From Paludibacteraceae bacterium (GTDB lineage Bacteria > Bacteroidota > Bacteroidia > Bacteroidales > Paludibacteraceae), in NCBI GenBank assembly GCA_031292565.1, contig JARLGW010000001.1, forward strand, positions 372,001 to 436,000: DNA of 64,000 nt, in the 5' to 3' direction. Below are positions 47,204-55,158 of this stretch, in pieces. Each line of letters starts with the position of its first letter. The stretch's first letter is position 1. The translations under genes were made by a program, and so were the position numbers. The notes beneath the pieces are model-generated. The model made no database searches. It worked only from the letters and a program-made list of their open reading frames with translations, and was not told the DNA's origin.

Positions 47204-47321
47204 TTGTTTTATAGTTTTAACAGAAAAAACTATCTTTGCAACAAAGAAAAATAGTTTAGAGGTTGCTCCGAAAACCAGAATCTAAACATTAGAGTTAAAA
47301 CGACTACAATCTACCATTCAG

Positions 47322-48260
47322 ATGAATAATACCGATAGCTACACATGTAAAATTTGCAAAAACACATTGGGTAATCAACCCATTAAGATATATGAATTGG
47401 CATTTGGCTCACACGACGAATTCATATATTTCAAATGTCCTGAATGCGGATGTTTGCAAATTGCAGAAGTGCCACAAAATGTAGCCAAATATTATCCTTC
47501 AGATCAATATTATTCATACAGACCTACAACCAGCAGCAGCCTTAAAAATATGCTGCATAGATTTCTATTATCGGGCTATTACCATGGATTCATATCCGAA
47601 TATACTCGCTATGTAAGAACCTATGGTTGGGCTTCTATATTACGTAAAAGCAAAATAAGTAAAGCGGCCTCAATCTTGGATGTTGGGTGCGGAAGCGGAC
47701 ACGCATTGCAAGAAATGCACGCGTGGGGTTACACCAACCTAACAGGTATTGATCCTTTTATTGAGAAAGAAATTTTCTATCCTTCGGGCGTTCGTATCTA
47801 TAAAACTGATATTTATAACTATAAGGAACAAAAGTTCGATCTGATTATGATGCATCACTCATTCGAACACATGGATAACCCAAGTGAGGTATTGACAGAA
47901 TGCTATAAATTACTAAATCCCGGCGGTAGAATTCTGATACGCATCCCGGTTGTAGATTGTTATGCTTACCGTAAATATGGCATTAATTGGTTTCAAATAG
48001 ACAGCCCGCGTCATTTCTATTTACATACTACCTCAAGTATGTCTTTACTTGCTAAACAAACGGGATTTACAATTGAAGAAATCAAGCATGATTCAAGAGT
48101 TGCTCAATTTATCAATAGCGAAAAATATATACGAAATATTACGTTACCCGAAGACATTAAAATCCTCCAAAAAGATAAAAAGATGTTTCAACGCCTAACT
48201 AAATTTGTAAATGCAACACACGATGGAGATCAAGCTTGTTTTATATTAAAAAAACAATAA
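47322..48260 (+). CDS. class I SAM-dependent methyltransferase with N-terminal zinc-binding motif
   Basis: A 312-residue protein. Residues 9-48 hold two CxxC knuckles (CKICKN, CPECGC), a zinc-binding head seen in some sugar or peptide methyltransferases. The SAM-binding motif I is ILDVGCGSGHALQEM (about 125), followed by LTGIDPF and LIMMHHSFEHMDNPSEVL. The substrate is unknown. It lies in the duplicated zone and has its own -7 element, TATCTTTG at 47231-47238. A role in surface-polysaccharide or natural-product modification is possible. Confidence 0.87.
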   Translation: MNNTDSYTCKICKNTLGNQPIKIYELAFGSHDEFIYFKCPECGCLQIAEVPQNVAKYYPSDQYYSYRPTTSSSLKNMLHRFLLSGYYHGFISEYTRYVRTYGWASILRKSKISKAASILDVGCGSGHALQEMHAWGYTNLTGIDPFIEKEIFYPSGVRIYKTDIYNYKEQKFDLIMMHHSFEHMDNPSEVLTECYKLLNPGGRILIRIPVVDCYAYRKYGINWFQIDSPRHFYLHTTSSMSLLAKQTGFTIEEIKHDSRVAQFINSEKYIRNITLPEDIKILQKDKKMFQRLTKFVNATHDGDQACFILKKQ

Positions 48261-48597
48261 GATTATCTTATCAGTCCAAATATACCTGCAAGAGCGGATT
48301 TTTCTACCCGTGCTTGTAACTAAGCAAAACATATCGCTAAAGACATTCCGTTATTGAAAGAATAGAGAATGTCTAACTTGAATTGAGCATCATTTAACTT
48401 AGGCTTTTGGTTCATAATTATCAAGCCCAACCTGCACTTTTTACTATTCATGCCTTCTTGATTTTGTTTTCAACAAATAATCATTTTTCCAACATAATTA
48501 CTTATTTTAGCGTTTACATTAATGCAAGGCAAGGCTCAGCTACAATTAGAGAAGCCTTATGCTTACATTATGTCAAAAACTCTATAAAAAGGCACTT
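48261..48597. other. gap with leader copy 2 before the kinase-fold gene
   Basis: The first half shows nothing gene-like. From about 48473 (AATAATCATTTTTCCAACAT, TTTTAGCGTTTACATTAAT) the sequence is the second copy of the leader also found at 47057 and 50457. It leads directly into the start ATG at 48598. Confidence 0.75.
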
Positions 48598-49644
48598 ATG
48601 AACAACCCGATAGATTTACTACCCATCATAGAAAAAGGTTGGTACGAATACAACCCTAAACGGCGCATCCGCAAGATTGAAGATTTGAGCGTGAACGTGT
48701 CCACCAACAAAGTATTCCGCATCACGTTTACCGACAAAACCTTCGTGTTTGCCAAGGTGTCCAATTTTGGGCAATATGAGAATTTCAAGGAAGACCACGA
48801 GATTATTAACGTGCTGGCCAATAACCTGGAACGCCCTTACGACCATTTCCTCTCTAGCTCACTGATGAAAGACAACAACCTGTACCTATACCGCCACGAG
48901 GACGAGTTTATCGACGTGTGGATGGTGTTCTACCGTGCCGTGCGGGTAAACACCTCGCTACCAAAACGGCTAAGCGACGAGCAGGTAAAGATTATAGGAC
49001 GTGAGCTGGCAAAGTTCCATAAGTTATGCGACGAGATGACGCCCGTGCTGCCAAAATCGTCAAAAACACTGGTAAAAGATATATACCACCTGCTGCGCCG
49101 CTTGGAAAAGCCGGAGAGTAAACTAAAGTTCGTGGGCTTCAACGAACTGATAAAAGAGCACTGCCATATCTTTTTGGAGAACGCCGAGAAATACGGTTAT
49201 TCAGCCTGCACCAAAATACCCGTGTTCGTGGATTGGAACATCGGTAACTTCTCGGTGCGTGAAAACGGTACGTTCTTTTCGCGCTGGGATTACGATTGGT
49301 TTCGGATGAGTTCGCGCATGCTCGATTTTTATTCCTTCAGCCGGGTGTGTTCGGACATTGGCGACAAAACGGATTTCTCCTACACCTTTTCGCAACTCAA
49401 CGAACCTCGTTTCCTAGAGTTCCTCAAGGAGTATCACAAGGTGTTTCCCCTCACCCGCGATGAAGTGTGTTTTATGAAGGAAGCCTACCGCTTCTTTATC
49501 CTCAACTACGTGATAAGCAACGGTCGCTTCTTCTTCAACGAGGCCTACGCCCGTAAGCTACAACGCGAAGCCTACGAAAAACACTTACCTAATTTGGATA
49601 AAGGATTTGATGCGGAATTGATTTTAGAGGCATTGGGGTTGTAA
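48598..49644 (+). CDS. phosphotransferase of the APH/choline-kinase fold
   Basis: A 348-residue protein with a kinase-like fold. The N-lobe has VFRITFTDKTFVFAKVS (Lys for ATP) and a helix at residues 60-75. The catalytic loop is PVFVDWNIGNFSV, with the Asp and Asn of the family but Val/Phe in place of the usual His before the Asp. The metal-binding Asp is in SRWDYDWFRM. This matches the aminoglycoside phosphotransferase family as a whole rather than drug-resistance enzymes. The substrate is unknown. The start at ATG 48598 is supported by the copy of that start at 47183. Confidence 0.83.
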   Translation: MNNPIDLLPIIEKGWYEYNPKRRIRKIEDLSVNVSTNKVFRITFTDKTFVFAKVSNFGQYENFKEDHEIINVLANNLERPYDHFLSSSLMKDNNLYLYRHEDEFIDVWMVFYRAVRVNTSLPKRLSDEQVKIIGRELAKFHKLCDEMTPVLPKSSKTLVKDIYHLLRRLEKPESKLKFVGFNELIKEHCHIFLENAEKYGYSACTKIPVFVDWNIGNFSVRENGTFFSRWDYDWFRMSSRMLDFYSFSRVCSDIGDKTDFSYTFSQLNEPRFLEFLKEYHKVFPLTRDEVCFMKEAYRFFILNYVISNGRFFFNEAYARKLQREAYEKHLPNLDKGFDAELILEALGL

Positions 49645-49700
49645 AATTAAACTGAAACATTACATATTTACATATAAAATAATACATCAAATAGTTTAAT

Positions 49701-50360
49701 CTATTTTATAACAGAGCGCACACTAAAACCATCGGCACGCTTGTTGAGGTACCAGTCGGCACCACTACTGCCAAAATCCAAATCGTAAGCGAGACGGCTA
49801 ACGAGGGTCGTATTGCTCCAATAGCCACCATACAAACCATCAAGGACAAGCGTACCGGAGTCGAAGACACGAAAACCAGGAGCTGGAAGGAAAATAGAAT
49901 TACCTGTTGTTTTGTCCGTGAATTTTCTACCATATACACTACTACTTTGGGTTATCCAAGTGGTAGTTACTTTGGTGGTGTCTAACAATGTTTTTATTTC
50001 TACATAAGTTGGCACACGCCAACCGACAGGGCTAGGGTCGTTGGTGGATGTCCATGTGTCAGATGATGATGGAGATGTATAGCCACCAGTCCAACTACTA
50101 TTCCAAGTAGTAGAACCATCAGTAGCGGTTATGCTGCCTATTTCTCCTGTAGCAGACCATCCTACCTTGCTATTCCATTGGTAAAACATACCGGCATCTT
50201 CGGGGTTAGTGGCAAAGGTTCCTGGAGCGGCAACATTGCGGGTGGCCCAGCGTACTCCGTTTATAACTACGCCGACTTCGGTTTGGCTCCCACTGCAATA
50301 TACATTAAGAAAGAACAAAGGGCTAAACGCTAAGAAGTAGCATAATATTATTTTTTTCAT
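49701..50360 (-). CDS. exported FISUMP-domain protein, copy 2
   Basis: A 219-residue secreted protein that is a paralogue of the gene at 45695. Shared blocks include VINGVRWATRNVAAPGTF, GMFYQWNSKVGWSATGEIGS, WTSTNDPSPVGWRVPTYVEI and DGFSVRSVIK. The signal peptide (MKKIILCYFLAFSPLFFLNVYC) differs, with a Cys that could be lipidated (LNVYCSGSQ). No sorting-domain partner precedes it, unlike copy 1. It points away from the HNH gene and leader copy 3. Confidence 0.88.
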   Translation of the reverse strand: MKKIILCYFLAFSPLFFLNVYCSGSQTEVGVVINGVRWATRNVAAPGTFATNPEDAGMFYQWNSKVGWSATGEIGSITATDGSTTWNSSWTGGYTSPSSSDTWTSTNDPSPVGWRVPTYVEIKTLLDTTKVTTTWITQSSSVYGRKFTDKTTGNSIFLPAPGFRVFDSGTLVLDGLYGGYWSNTTLVSRLAYDLDFGSSGADWYLNKRADGFSVRSVIK

Positions 50361-50387
50361 AAATGTTGAAATTTTCAGATGTATTTA

Positions 50388-50510
50388 TTTTTTACGATTC
50401 AAAAATAGATATTATCTTAAAGAAATCCTAAAAAATAATTCTATTCATTTTTATTAATCAAATAATCATTTTTCCAGTAGCATTACTTATTTTAGCATTA
50501 AAATAAAATG
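50388..50510. repeat. duplicated leader, copy 3
   Basis: The block from ACGATTCAAAAATAGATATT (50393) to ATAATCATTTTTCCAGTAGC and TTACTTATTTTAGCATTAAA matches copies 1 and 2. It is followed immediately by the kinase-gene 3' remnant at 50514, with the whole body of that gene missing. Confidence 0.8.
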
Positions 50511-50513
50511 CCA

Positions 50514-50581
50514 CAAATCTGCCTAATTTGGATAAAGGGTTTACGTAAATTTCATTTTAAGGGCGTTGGAGTTGTAAAATT
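50514..50581 (+). pseudogene. 3' remnant of the kinase-fold gene (internally deleted copy)
   Basis: GCCTAATTTGGATAAAGGGT at 50521 and GGGCGTTGGAGTTGTAAAAT at 50561 match the last codons of the intact gene (49589 on and 49624-49646). In between are only scattered substitutions and an indel. The remnant is joined to the leader with the gene body deleted, and its end lies under the 3' end of the leftward HNH gene. Confidence 0.8.
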
Positions 50582-51859
50582 CAAAATATCTTTATTAACT
50601 TCTATATAAGGATTAACCTTTTCGGTATCATTAAATTCAACAAAATCACAATTTAAATGATAACTATAATTTTGAAAAAAAAGCCAAAATCTATTAAAAT
50701 CTTCATCTTTAATAAATAAACAAGAATCTTGATTGGAGAAAGGTACAATAAATATATATTTTATCACTGTAAAATTAAACTCTCCAACAGCAAAAGGTAA
50801 ATTGTAATTTCTATTTTTTCGTAAATATAACTTTATTCGAGCTCTTTTTGTAAAGTGACTTTTACTCATTGAAACCGCTATTTTAGGAAGTTCCTGTGAG
50901 CTTTTACAACCATTTATCCAGTTTATAGTTTCTTTAAAACATGGAATAAAACTATCATCTATTGTACTAAGAAAATATTTACACAATGTTTTATATATTT
51001 TTTGAGGTATAATTTTTTCATAGGGTAAAAGTTTAATAAACCCGCTCGTGTTATTTTTCTCTTTCTCTATATTATATTTATAGCTTAATTTTAATTTATC
51101 TCCAGATTTAATGAGTTCGAAATTTTTACCTATATATTTATTATCACTCTTTTTCCCTGCAATACCATAGTAATCTCGAAAAAATCTCAAATAATTTATC
51201 AAATCTTGTTCTATATTCTTACCAAATTCATTGTTGCAATTATCACATTCATTCCTACATATAATGTTTTTATTTCCAAAGGCTTCTGAAATTGCATGCG
51301 ATTTATTTTTAAATGTTGTCTTTGTTTTATCTTTATTACAAAATCTACAATTTTGATCTTTACCTATAAAATATTTCTCATTATCCTTAAATTCAACTAG
51401 AGAATATTCATCTAAGACATTTTCATATTTCGCATTTTTCATCGAAATATATATTTGATATTGAATATCTAATTTTTGGGACTTGAGATATTCATCTATC
51501 GAAGATATTTCTTCAAAAGGAATATCGACCTTTGGAGAAAAGAAAAAAAGCTCATCTTCCTGCATTGCATTAAAAAATGGCAAGATTTTTCTTATTTGAG
51601 GATATTTTTCTTCGAGTAGGTTTTGGAAAGCCCTTATTCTATTCCTAATTTCGGGATTATTTCTCTGAAATTTTGGTATTTGTGCATTTCCATGAGCATA
51701 ATCTAATCTCTGAACAAATACTATATTTATTTCATTTTGTAAACTCTCTATTATTTCAGATTTTAATTCATTTGGAATCTGAAAATCGTTTAAACCAAAC
51801 CCAAAACAAACATTATCATCGGCTGTTCTCAATTGAAAGCAAAGCAAATTTTTATCCAT
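50552..51859 (-). CDS. HNH_5-type endonuclease-like protein
   Basis: A 435-residue, AT-rich and Lys/Asn-rich protein unlike its neighbours in composition, suggesting recent transfer. Its centre (residues 171-215) has CRFCNK, a His in KNKSHAISEAFGNK and CDNCNNEFGKNIE, the zinc-knuckle and His pattern of the HNH_5 nuclease family. The flanking N- and C-terminal regions match nothing I know. It begins at ATG 51859, since codons upstream are hydrophobic and non-conserved. The 3' end overlaps the remnant of a deleted gene, so it was probably inserted there. A defence role is possible but unproven. Confidence 0.75.
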   Translation of the reverse strand: MDKNLLCFQLRTADDNVCFGFGLNDFQIPNELKSEIIESLQNEINIVFVQRLDYAHGNAQIPKFQRNNPEIRNRIRAFQNLLEEKYPQIRKILPFFNAMQEDELFFFSPKVDIPFEEISSIDEYLKSQKLDIQYQIYISMKNAKYENVLDEYSLVEFKDNEKYFIGKDQNCRFCNKDKTKTTFKNKSHAISEAFGNKNIICRNECDNCNNEFGKNIEQDLINYLRFFRDYYGIAGKKSDNKYIGKNFELIKSGDKLKLSYKYNIEKEKNNTSGFIKLLPYEKIIPQKIYKTLCKYFLSTIDDSFIPCFKETINWINGCKSSQELPKIAVSMSKSHFTKRARIKLYLRKNRNYNLPFAVGEFNFTVIKYIFIVPFSNQDSCLFIKDEDFNRFWLFFQNYSYHLNCDFVEFNDTEKVNPYIEVNKDILNFTTPTPLK

Positions 51860-52270
51860 TCTATAATGTATTTTAATACAAAGTATAAAAATATAAAAGA
51901 AATTTGACAATACAAATCTACGACTCCATTTGGTGCAAGTTTAGCAAAACGTAACTTGTACACATATAAGTAACAATTCGTAACAACTATCATTTGGATT
52001 AAAACCTATAGAAAGAATATAACAGAGAGATTAACAAACTGATTTAAAGTTGCAGATTTGAGAGGATTTTGTTTATTGTAGTAAACAAAATTTCACGAAT
52101 ATTCTATACTACAATAAACAATTTCGAAAAGGAAATAACCTGCTAAGTTTTTAAAAATTAGCAGGTTTAAGTAGAAAACGTTGTACCCCATTTAATTGAA
52201 ATATTTTCTATTTTGAAAACAGGAAATGTCTTTTATTAAATGATTTCATACCTTTGAACAAAAAAAATAC
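51860..52270. other. gap between HNH and YwbE genes with a large inverted repeat
   Basis: It contains the 14-bp inverted repeat at 52070-52120, and near 52137-52167 a second hairpin (AACCTGCTAA with TTAGCAGGTT). It shows no coding potential otherwise. Confidence 0.6.
52070..52120. promoter_or_regulatory. perfect 14-bp inverted repeat, possible operator
   Basis: TGTTTATTGTAGTA (52070-52083) is the exact reverse complement of TACTACAATAAACA (52107-52120), with a 23-nt AT-rich spacer. The arms contain TGTAGTA and TACTACA words seen in some repressor operators, but their orientation is the reverse of those and no regulator gene is adjacent. It lies about 210 bp upstream of the HNH gene's start and 150 bp upstream of ywbE. 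Confidence 0.5.
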
Positions 52271-52483
52271 ATGGAAGATAAAACGAAAGACGGGTGCAAC
52301 CGCAGCCATATACAACCGGGGCAACTGGTAGAAATAGTACTCAAAGCCGACCAACGCACGGGTAACTTAACCGAAGGCGTGGTAAGCCGCATCCTCACCA
52401 AATCAGCCCATCATCCGCATGGCATCAAAGTGATGCTAGAATCCGGCGAGGTAGGCCGTGTACAACATATTTTGGAAGATTAA
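52271..52483 (+). CDS. YwbE-family small protein
   Basis: A 70-residue protein matching the YwbE family: HIQPGQLVEIVLKADQRTGNLTEGVV, RILTKSAHHPHGIKVMLE, GEVGRVQHIL. The family is widespread and uncharacterised; the fold is a small beta barrel, suggesting nucleic-acid or protein binding. It is monocistronic here. Confidence 0.93.
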   Translation: MEDKTKDGCNRSHIQPGQLVEIVLKADQRTGNLTEGVVSRILTKSAHHPHGIKVMLESGEVGRVQHILED

Positions 52484-52570
52484 ATTCTTGTGCTTTTCAG
52501 TCTCTCTCCTCCGGTTTATTGAGAGTCAGTATTTTGTACCACCCTTCGGGTAGAATCTCTTTTTTACCAC

Positions 52571-52596
52571 TACCCCGCATTTCATACGGGGTTACT
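52571..52596. repeat. dispersed hairpin repeat fragment, copy E
   Basis: TACCCCGCATTTCATACGGG and GTTAC follow, matching the palindromic block of copies A, C and D. It forms the 3' end of the aminotransferase gene: its stop codon and last codons (Asn-Pro-Val) are read from the palindrome. Confidence 0.75.
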
Positions 52597-53748
52597 ATTG
52601 TATTGCCCTTCGGGCAGGAAGCTCAAGTATTTTTCCAATCTATCCATTCCCTCTTTAATGTTTTCAATTGAATTGGCATACGAAAAGCGCACGAAGCCTT
52701 CGCCATTACTACCAAAATCTACACCGGGAGTAATGCCCACATGGGCTTTCTCAAGCACATCAAAAGCAAAATGGTAGCAATCAGAAGTAAACTTGCGGGC
52801 ATCGGCAAACACGTAGAATGCCCCCTGTGGTTCGGTATGGATGGTAAAGCCCATGCTTCGTAGCCGTTGTAGCATGTACAAGCGACGTTCGTTATACGTC
52901 TGGCGCATGCGCTGCACGTCGGCATCCGCTTGGGTGAGAGCCGCTATCCCGGCCTGTTGAGCCGTGCTGGGTGCACAGATAAACAGGTTTTGCTGCAAGG
53001 TTTGCAAGCTACGCATATATTTCTTGGGGGCAATCAGGTAACCGAGGCGTAAGCCCGTCATGGCAAAGCGTTTGGAGAAACCATTGAGGATAAACGCCTC
53101 GTCGCTAAATTCGAGCATGGAATGAGTCTTGCCCTCGTACACCAGTCCGTGATAAATCTCATCCGAAAGAATCGGGATGTTGAGCCCTGCCAGTTCCTGC
53201 ATCTGTTCCTTGGTGAGCAACGTACCCGTAGGGTTCATGGGCGAATTGATAAAGATGGCACGGGTTCGGGGTGTAATGGCTTTTTTCATTTCTTCCATAT
53301 CGAACAAAAAACCGTTTTCCGCCTTGAGGTTCACCTCCACCGGAACGCCATTGCAGGCTAACACAAAATTACTATAACAAGCATAACCGGGGTTGGATAG
53401 AATCACCTCTCCCCCCGCCTCGCAAAGCAACATCAAGGCCATCAGTATGGCGGGCGACGAACCCGAAGTTACCACAATGCAATCGGGGTCAACCGTCACC
53501 CCATATTCCGCCTTGCTGAAATCAGCTATTGCCCGGCGCAGGTCAGGGTCGCCAAGCGAATGCGTGTAATGTGTTTTACCCTGTAAGTAAGCTTTTTGTG
53601 CAGCTTCGGCCACACAGGCGGGTATATCAAAATCGGGTTCACCCACTTCCAGGTGAATAATATTGATGCCTTGTGCCTCCATCGCCTGTGCTTTTTCAAG
53701 CACATCCATCACGATGAAAGAGGTCATTTTATTTATTAGTGGATTCAT
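52582..53748 (-). CDS. class I PLP aminotransferase
   Basis: A 388-residue cytosolic aminotransferase. Visible blocks are IIHLEVGEPDFDIPACV, VVTSGSSPAIL, FINSPMNPTGTLLTKEQM, PILSDEIYHGLVYEGK and the PLP lysine NGFSKRFAMTGLRLGYL. It is similar in fold to the enzyme at 16508 but clearly distinct. The N-terminus from ATG 53748 (MNPLINKMTSFIVMDVL) is more plausible than an in-frame TTG five codons upstream. The last codons come from a dispersed repeat. Amino donor and acceptor cannot be assigned. Confidence 0.9.
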   Translation of the reverse strand: MNPLINKMTSFIVMDVLEKAQAMEAQGINIIHLEVGEPDFDIPACVAEAAQKAYLQGKTHYTHSLGDPDLRRAIADFSKAEYGVTVDPDCIVVTSGSSPAILMALMLLCEAGGEVILSNPGYACYSNFVLACNGVPVEVNLKAENGFLFDMEEMKKAITPRTRAIFINSPMNPTGTLLTKEQMQELAGLNIPILSDEIYHGLVYEGKTHSMLEFSDEAFILNGFSKRFAMTGLRLGYLIAPKKYMRSLQTLQQNLFICAPSTAQQAGIAALTQADADVQRMRQTYNERRLYMLQRLRSMGFTIHTEPQGAFYVFADARKFTSDCYHFAFDVLEKAHVGITPGVDFGSNGEGFVRFSYANSIENIKEGMDRLEKYLSFLPEGQYNSNPV

Positions 53749-53759
53749 ATATTTAGTAA

Positions 53760-53866
53760 ACAAGTTGTTAGCTACGAGTTACGAGTTACAAGCTAACGAT
53801 AAACGTATATGGTTTTAAGGAAAATGTAATCTATCTAATTACTATTAGCTCGTAACTGGTAGCTAT
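53760..53866. repeat. cluster of AGCTACGAGTTAC-type repeats
   Basis: The 107-bp gap between two genes contains TTAGCTACGAGTTACGAGTTAC, CAAGCTAACG and TTAGCTCGTAACTGGTAGC plus ATTAGCTAAT, in direct and inverted order. Similar word-like text occurs at 41565-41640. The function is unknown. Confidence 0.55.
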
Positions 53867-55044
53867 TAGCTAATATCTATAATCTCCTCCGGTGCAATGG
53901 TTATTTTTTCCATGCCATTATCCCTCACCACGTAGGTATTTTCGGTACCTACCGCTCCTACCCCGGAGATGATAAATTTCGGTTCTAGGGCTATTATCAT
54001 ATTTGGTTGTAGTTCTACCCTGTTTTTGCCACACAATACGGGTAATTCATTAACAACCAAACCCACCCCATGTCCTACAAATTTAGCTTGCTGACTAAGC
54101 CCCATGTAGCAATCGGCAAAGCCATATTTTTCAGCCAGTTGGAGAGAAGTAATATAAAGATCTTCGCACACGGCTCCCGGCTTACCATTTTCAGCTAACA
54201 CCTGCTGTATTTCGAGCGATACCTGATGCGCATCGTACGCTCGTTGCGTAAGCTTACCAATGGAAAACACCCGTGTCATGTCCGACACATACCCGTTGAA
54301 GTTTCCACCAAAGTCCACCATCACGGCCATGCCCTCTTCAAGCTTCACGCCATTGTGTCCGATAGGCAATGAAGGATGCATACCGTTACCACCCAACGCA
54401 AAATCATAGGGCGAAGCAGCTTCTGCATTACTGCCCGCCAGTACACTGGCCTGTGCAGCCTCCATGGTGGAACCAAACACACGAAACATACCGAGGCTAC
54501 CTAACTGACGCATGCAACGCTCCATCTCCACGGTATAATCATGGTCGGTCATTCCCTGCCTGTACAAGGATGGAAATTGTTTGTAGGCTTCGGACTGCAA
54601 GCGGGCAGAATCTTTCATTTGCAACACTTCGTAATCTGTCTTCACGCTTCGTACCTCACGAAGCAAGGTAGTTCCCGCCACGCAGCGTGCACCTGTAAAA
54701 GCAGCCTCGTAACGCACCCACTCACCGTACGGAATTTCATCTTCCAGCATCAACGTTTTGGGTAGCACGACGCCTTTTTCTTTTAATATAGCTGGTATTT
54801 GTTCTACTTTGCGTATATATACCAAATGCCTGTCGGTCAATCCGATAGGCCGACGGATAAAAAACCAGGGATCACCTTCCCTTGGGATGTAAACAAAGCC
54901 GCCCAATATTTGTCCGGCCGCGTAAAATATATTTACATTGGTGGAAATCAAACAGGCATCGGCATTTTCGAGCGTCAACATCTGTTGAATTTTCTGCCAT
55001 CTCAAGGGCAATTCGGCTTTCAATTGTGAAGAAATTAAGTTCAT
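53866..55044 (-). CDS. M24-family metallopeptidase (Xaa-Pro aminopeptidase-like)
   Basis: A 392-residue cytosolic protein. The creatinase N-domain (about 1-140) holds VNIFYAAGQILGGFVYIPREGDP. The pita-bread domain has the metal ligands in order: VDFGGNFNGYVSDMTRVFS (two Asp), KFVGHGVGL (His), IALEPKFI (Glu) and GTENTYVV (Glu). ATG 55044 is preferred over ATG 55080 because a TATCTTTG promoter element (55074-55067, on the minus strand) lies between them, giving transcription from about 55060. It follows a gap with a repeat-rich stretch (53765-53865). Confidence 0.9.
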   Translation of the reverse strand: MNLISSQLKAELPLRWQKIQQMLTLENADACLISTNVNIFYAAGQILGGFVYIPREGDPWFFIRRPIGLTDRHLVYIRKVEQIPAILKEKGVVLPKTLMLEDEIPYGEWVRYEAAFTGARCVAGTTLLREVRSVKTDYEVLQMKDSARLQSEAYKQFPSLYRQGMTDHDYTVEMERCMRQLGSLGMFRVFGSTMEAAQASVLAGSNAEAASPYDFALGGNGMHPSLPIGHNGVKLEEGMAVMVDFGGNFNGYVSDMTRVFSIGKLTQRAYDAHQVSLEIQQVLAENGKPGAVCEDLYITSLQLAEKYGFADCYMGLSQQAKFVGHGVGLVVNELPVLCGKNRVELQPNMIIALEPKFIISGVGAVGTENTYVVRDNGMEKITIAPEEIIDIS

Positions 55045-55158
55045 ACACCTTTCTTTAGTAACGCTGCAAAGATACCACATTAAAGTAAAATGAATAAAAA
55101 AATAAGTATTCTGATTTTTAATTATATTTGTCCACTAAATATAACATGAGCATAACCC

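Noticed and set aside
48261-48420. A possible tRNA in the gap after the methyltransferase gene
   Set aside because: No cloverleaf arms or T-loop consensus could be drawn; the sequence is ordinary AT-rich spacer.
52070-52120. Inverted repeat as a terminator
   Set aside because: Spacer of 23 nt and no U tract after either arm; a terminator reading is unlikely.
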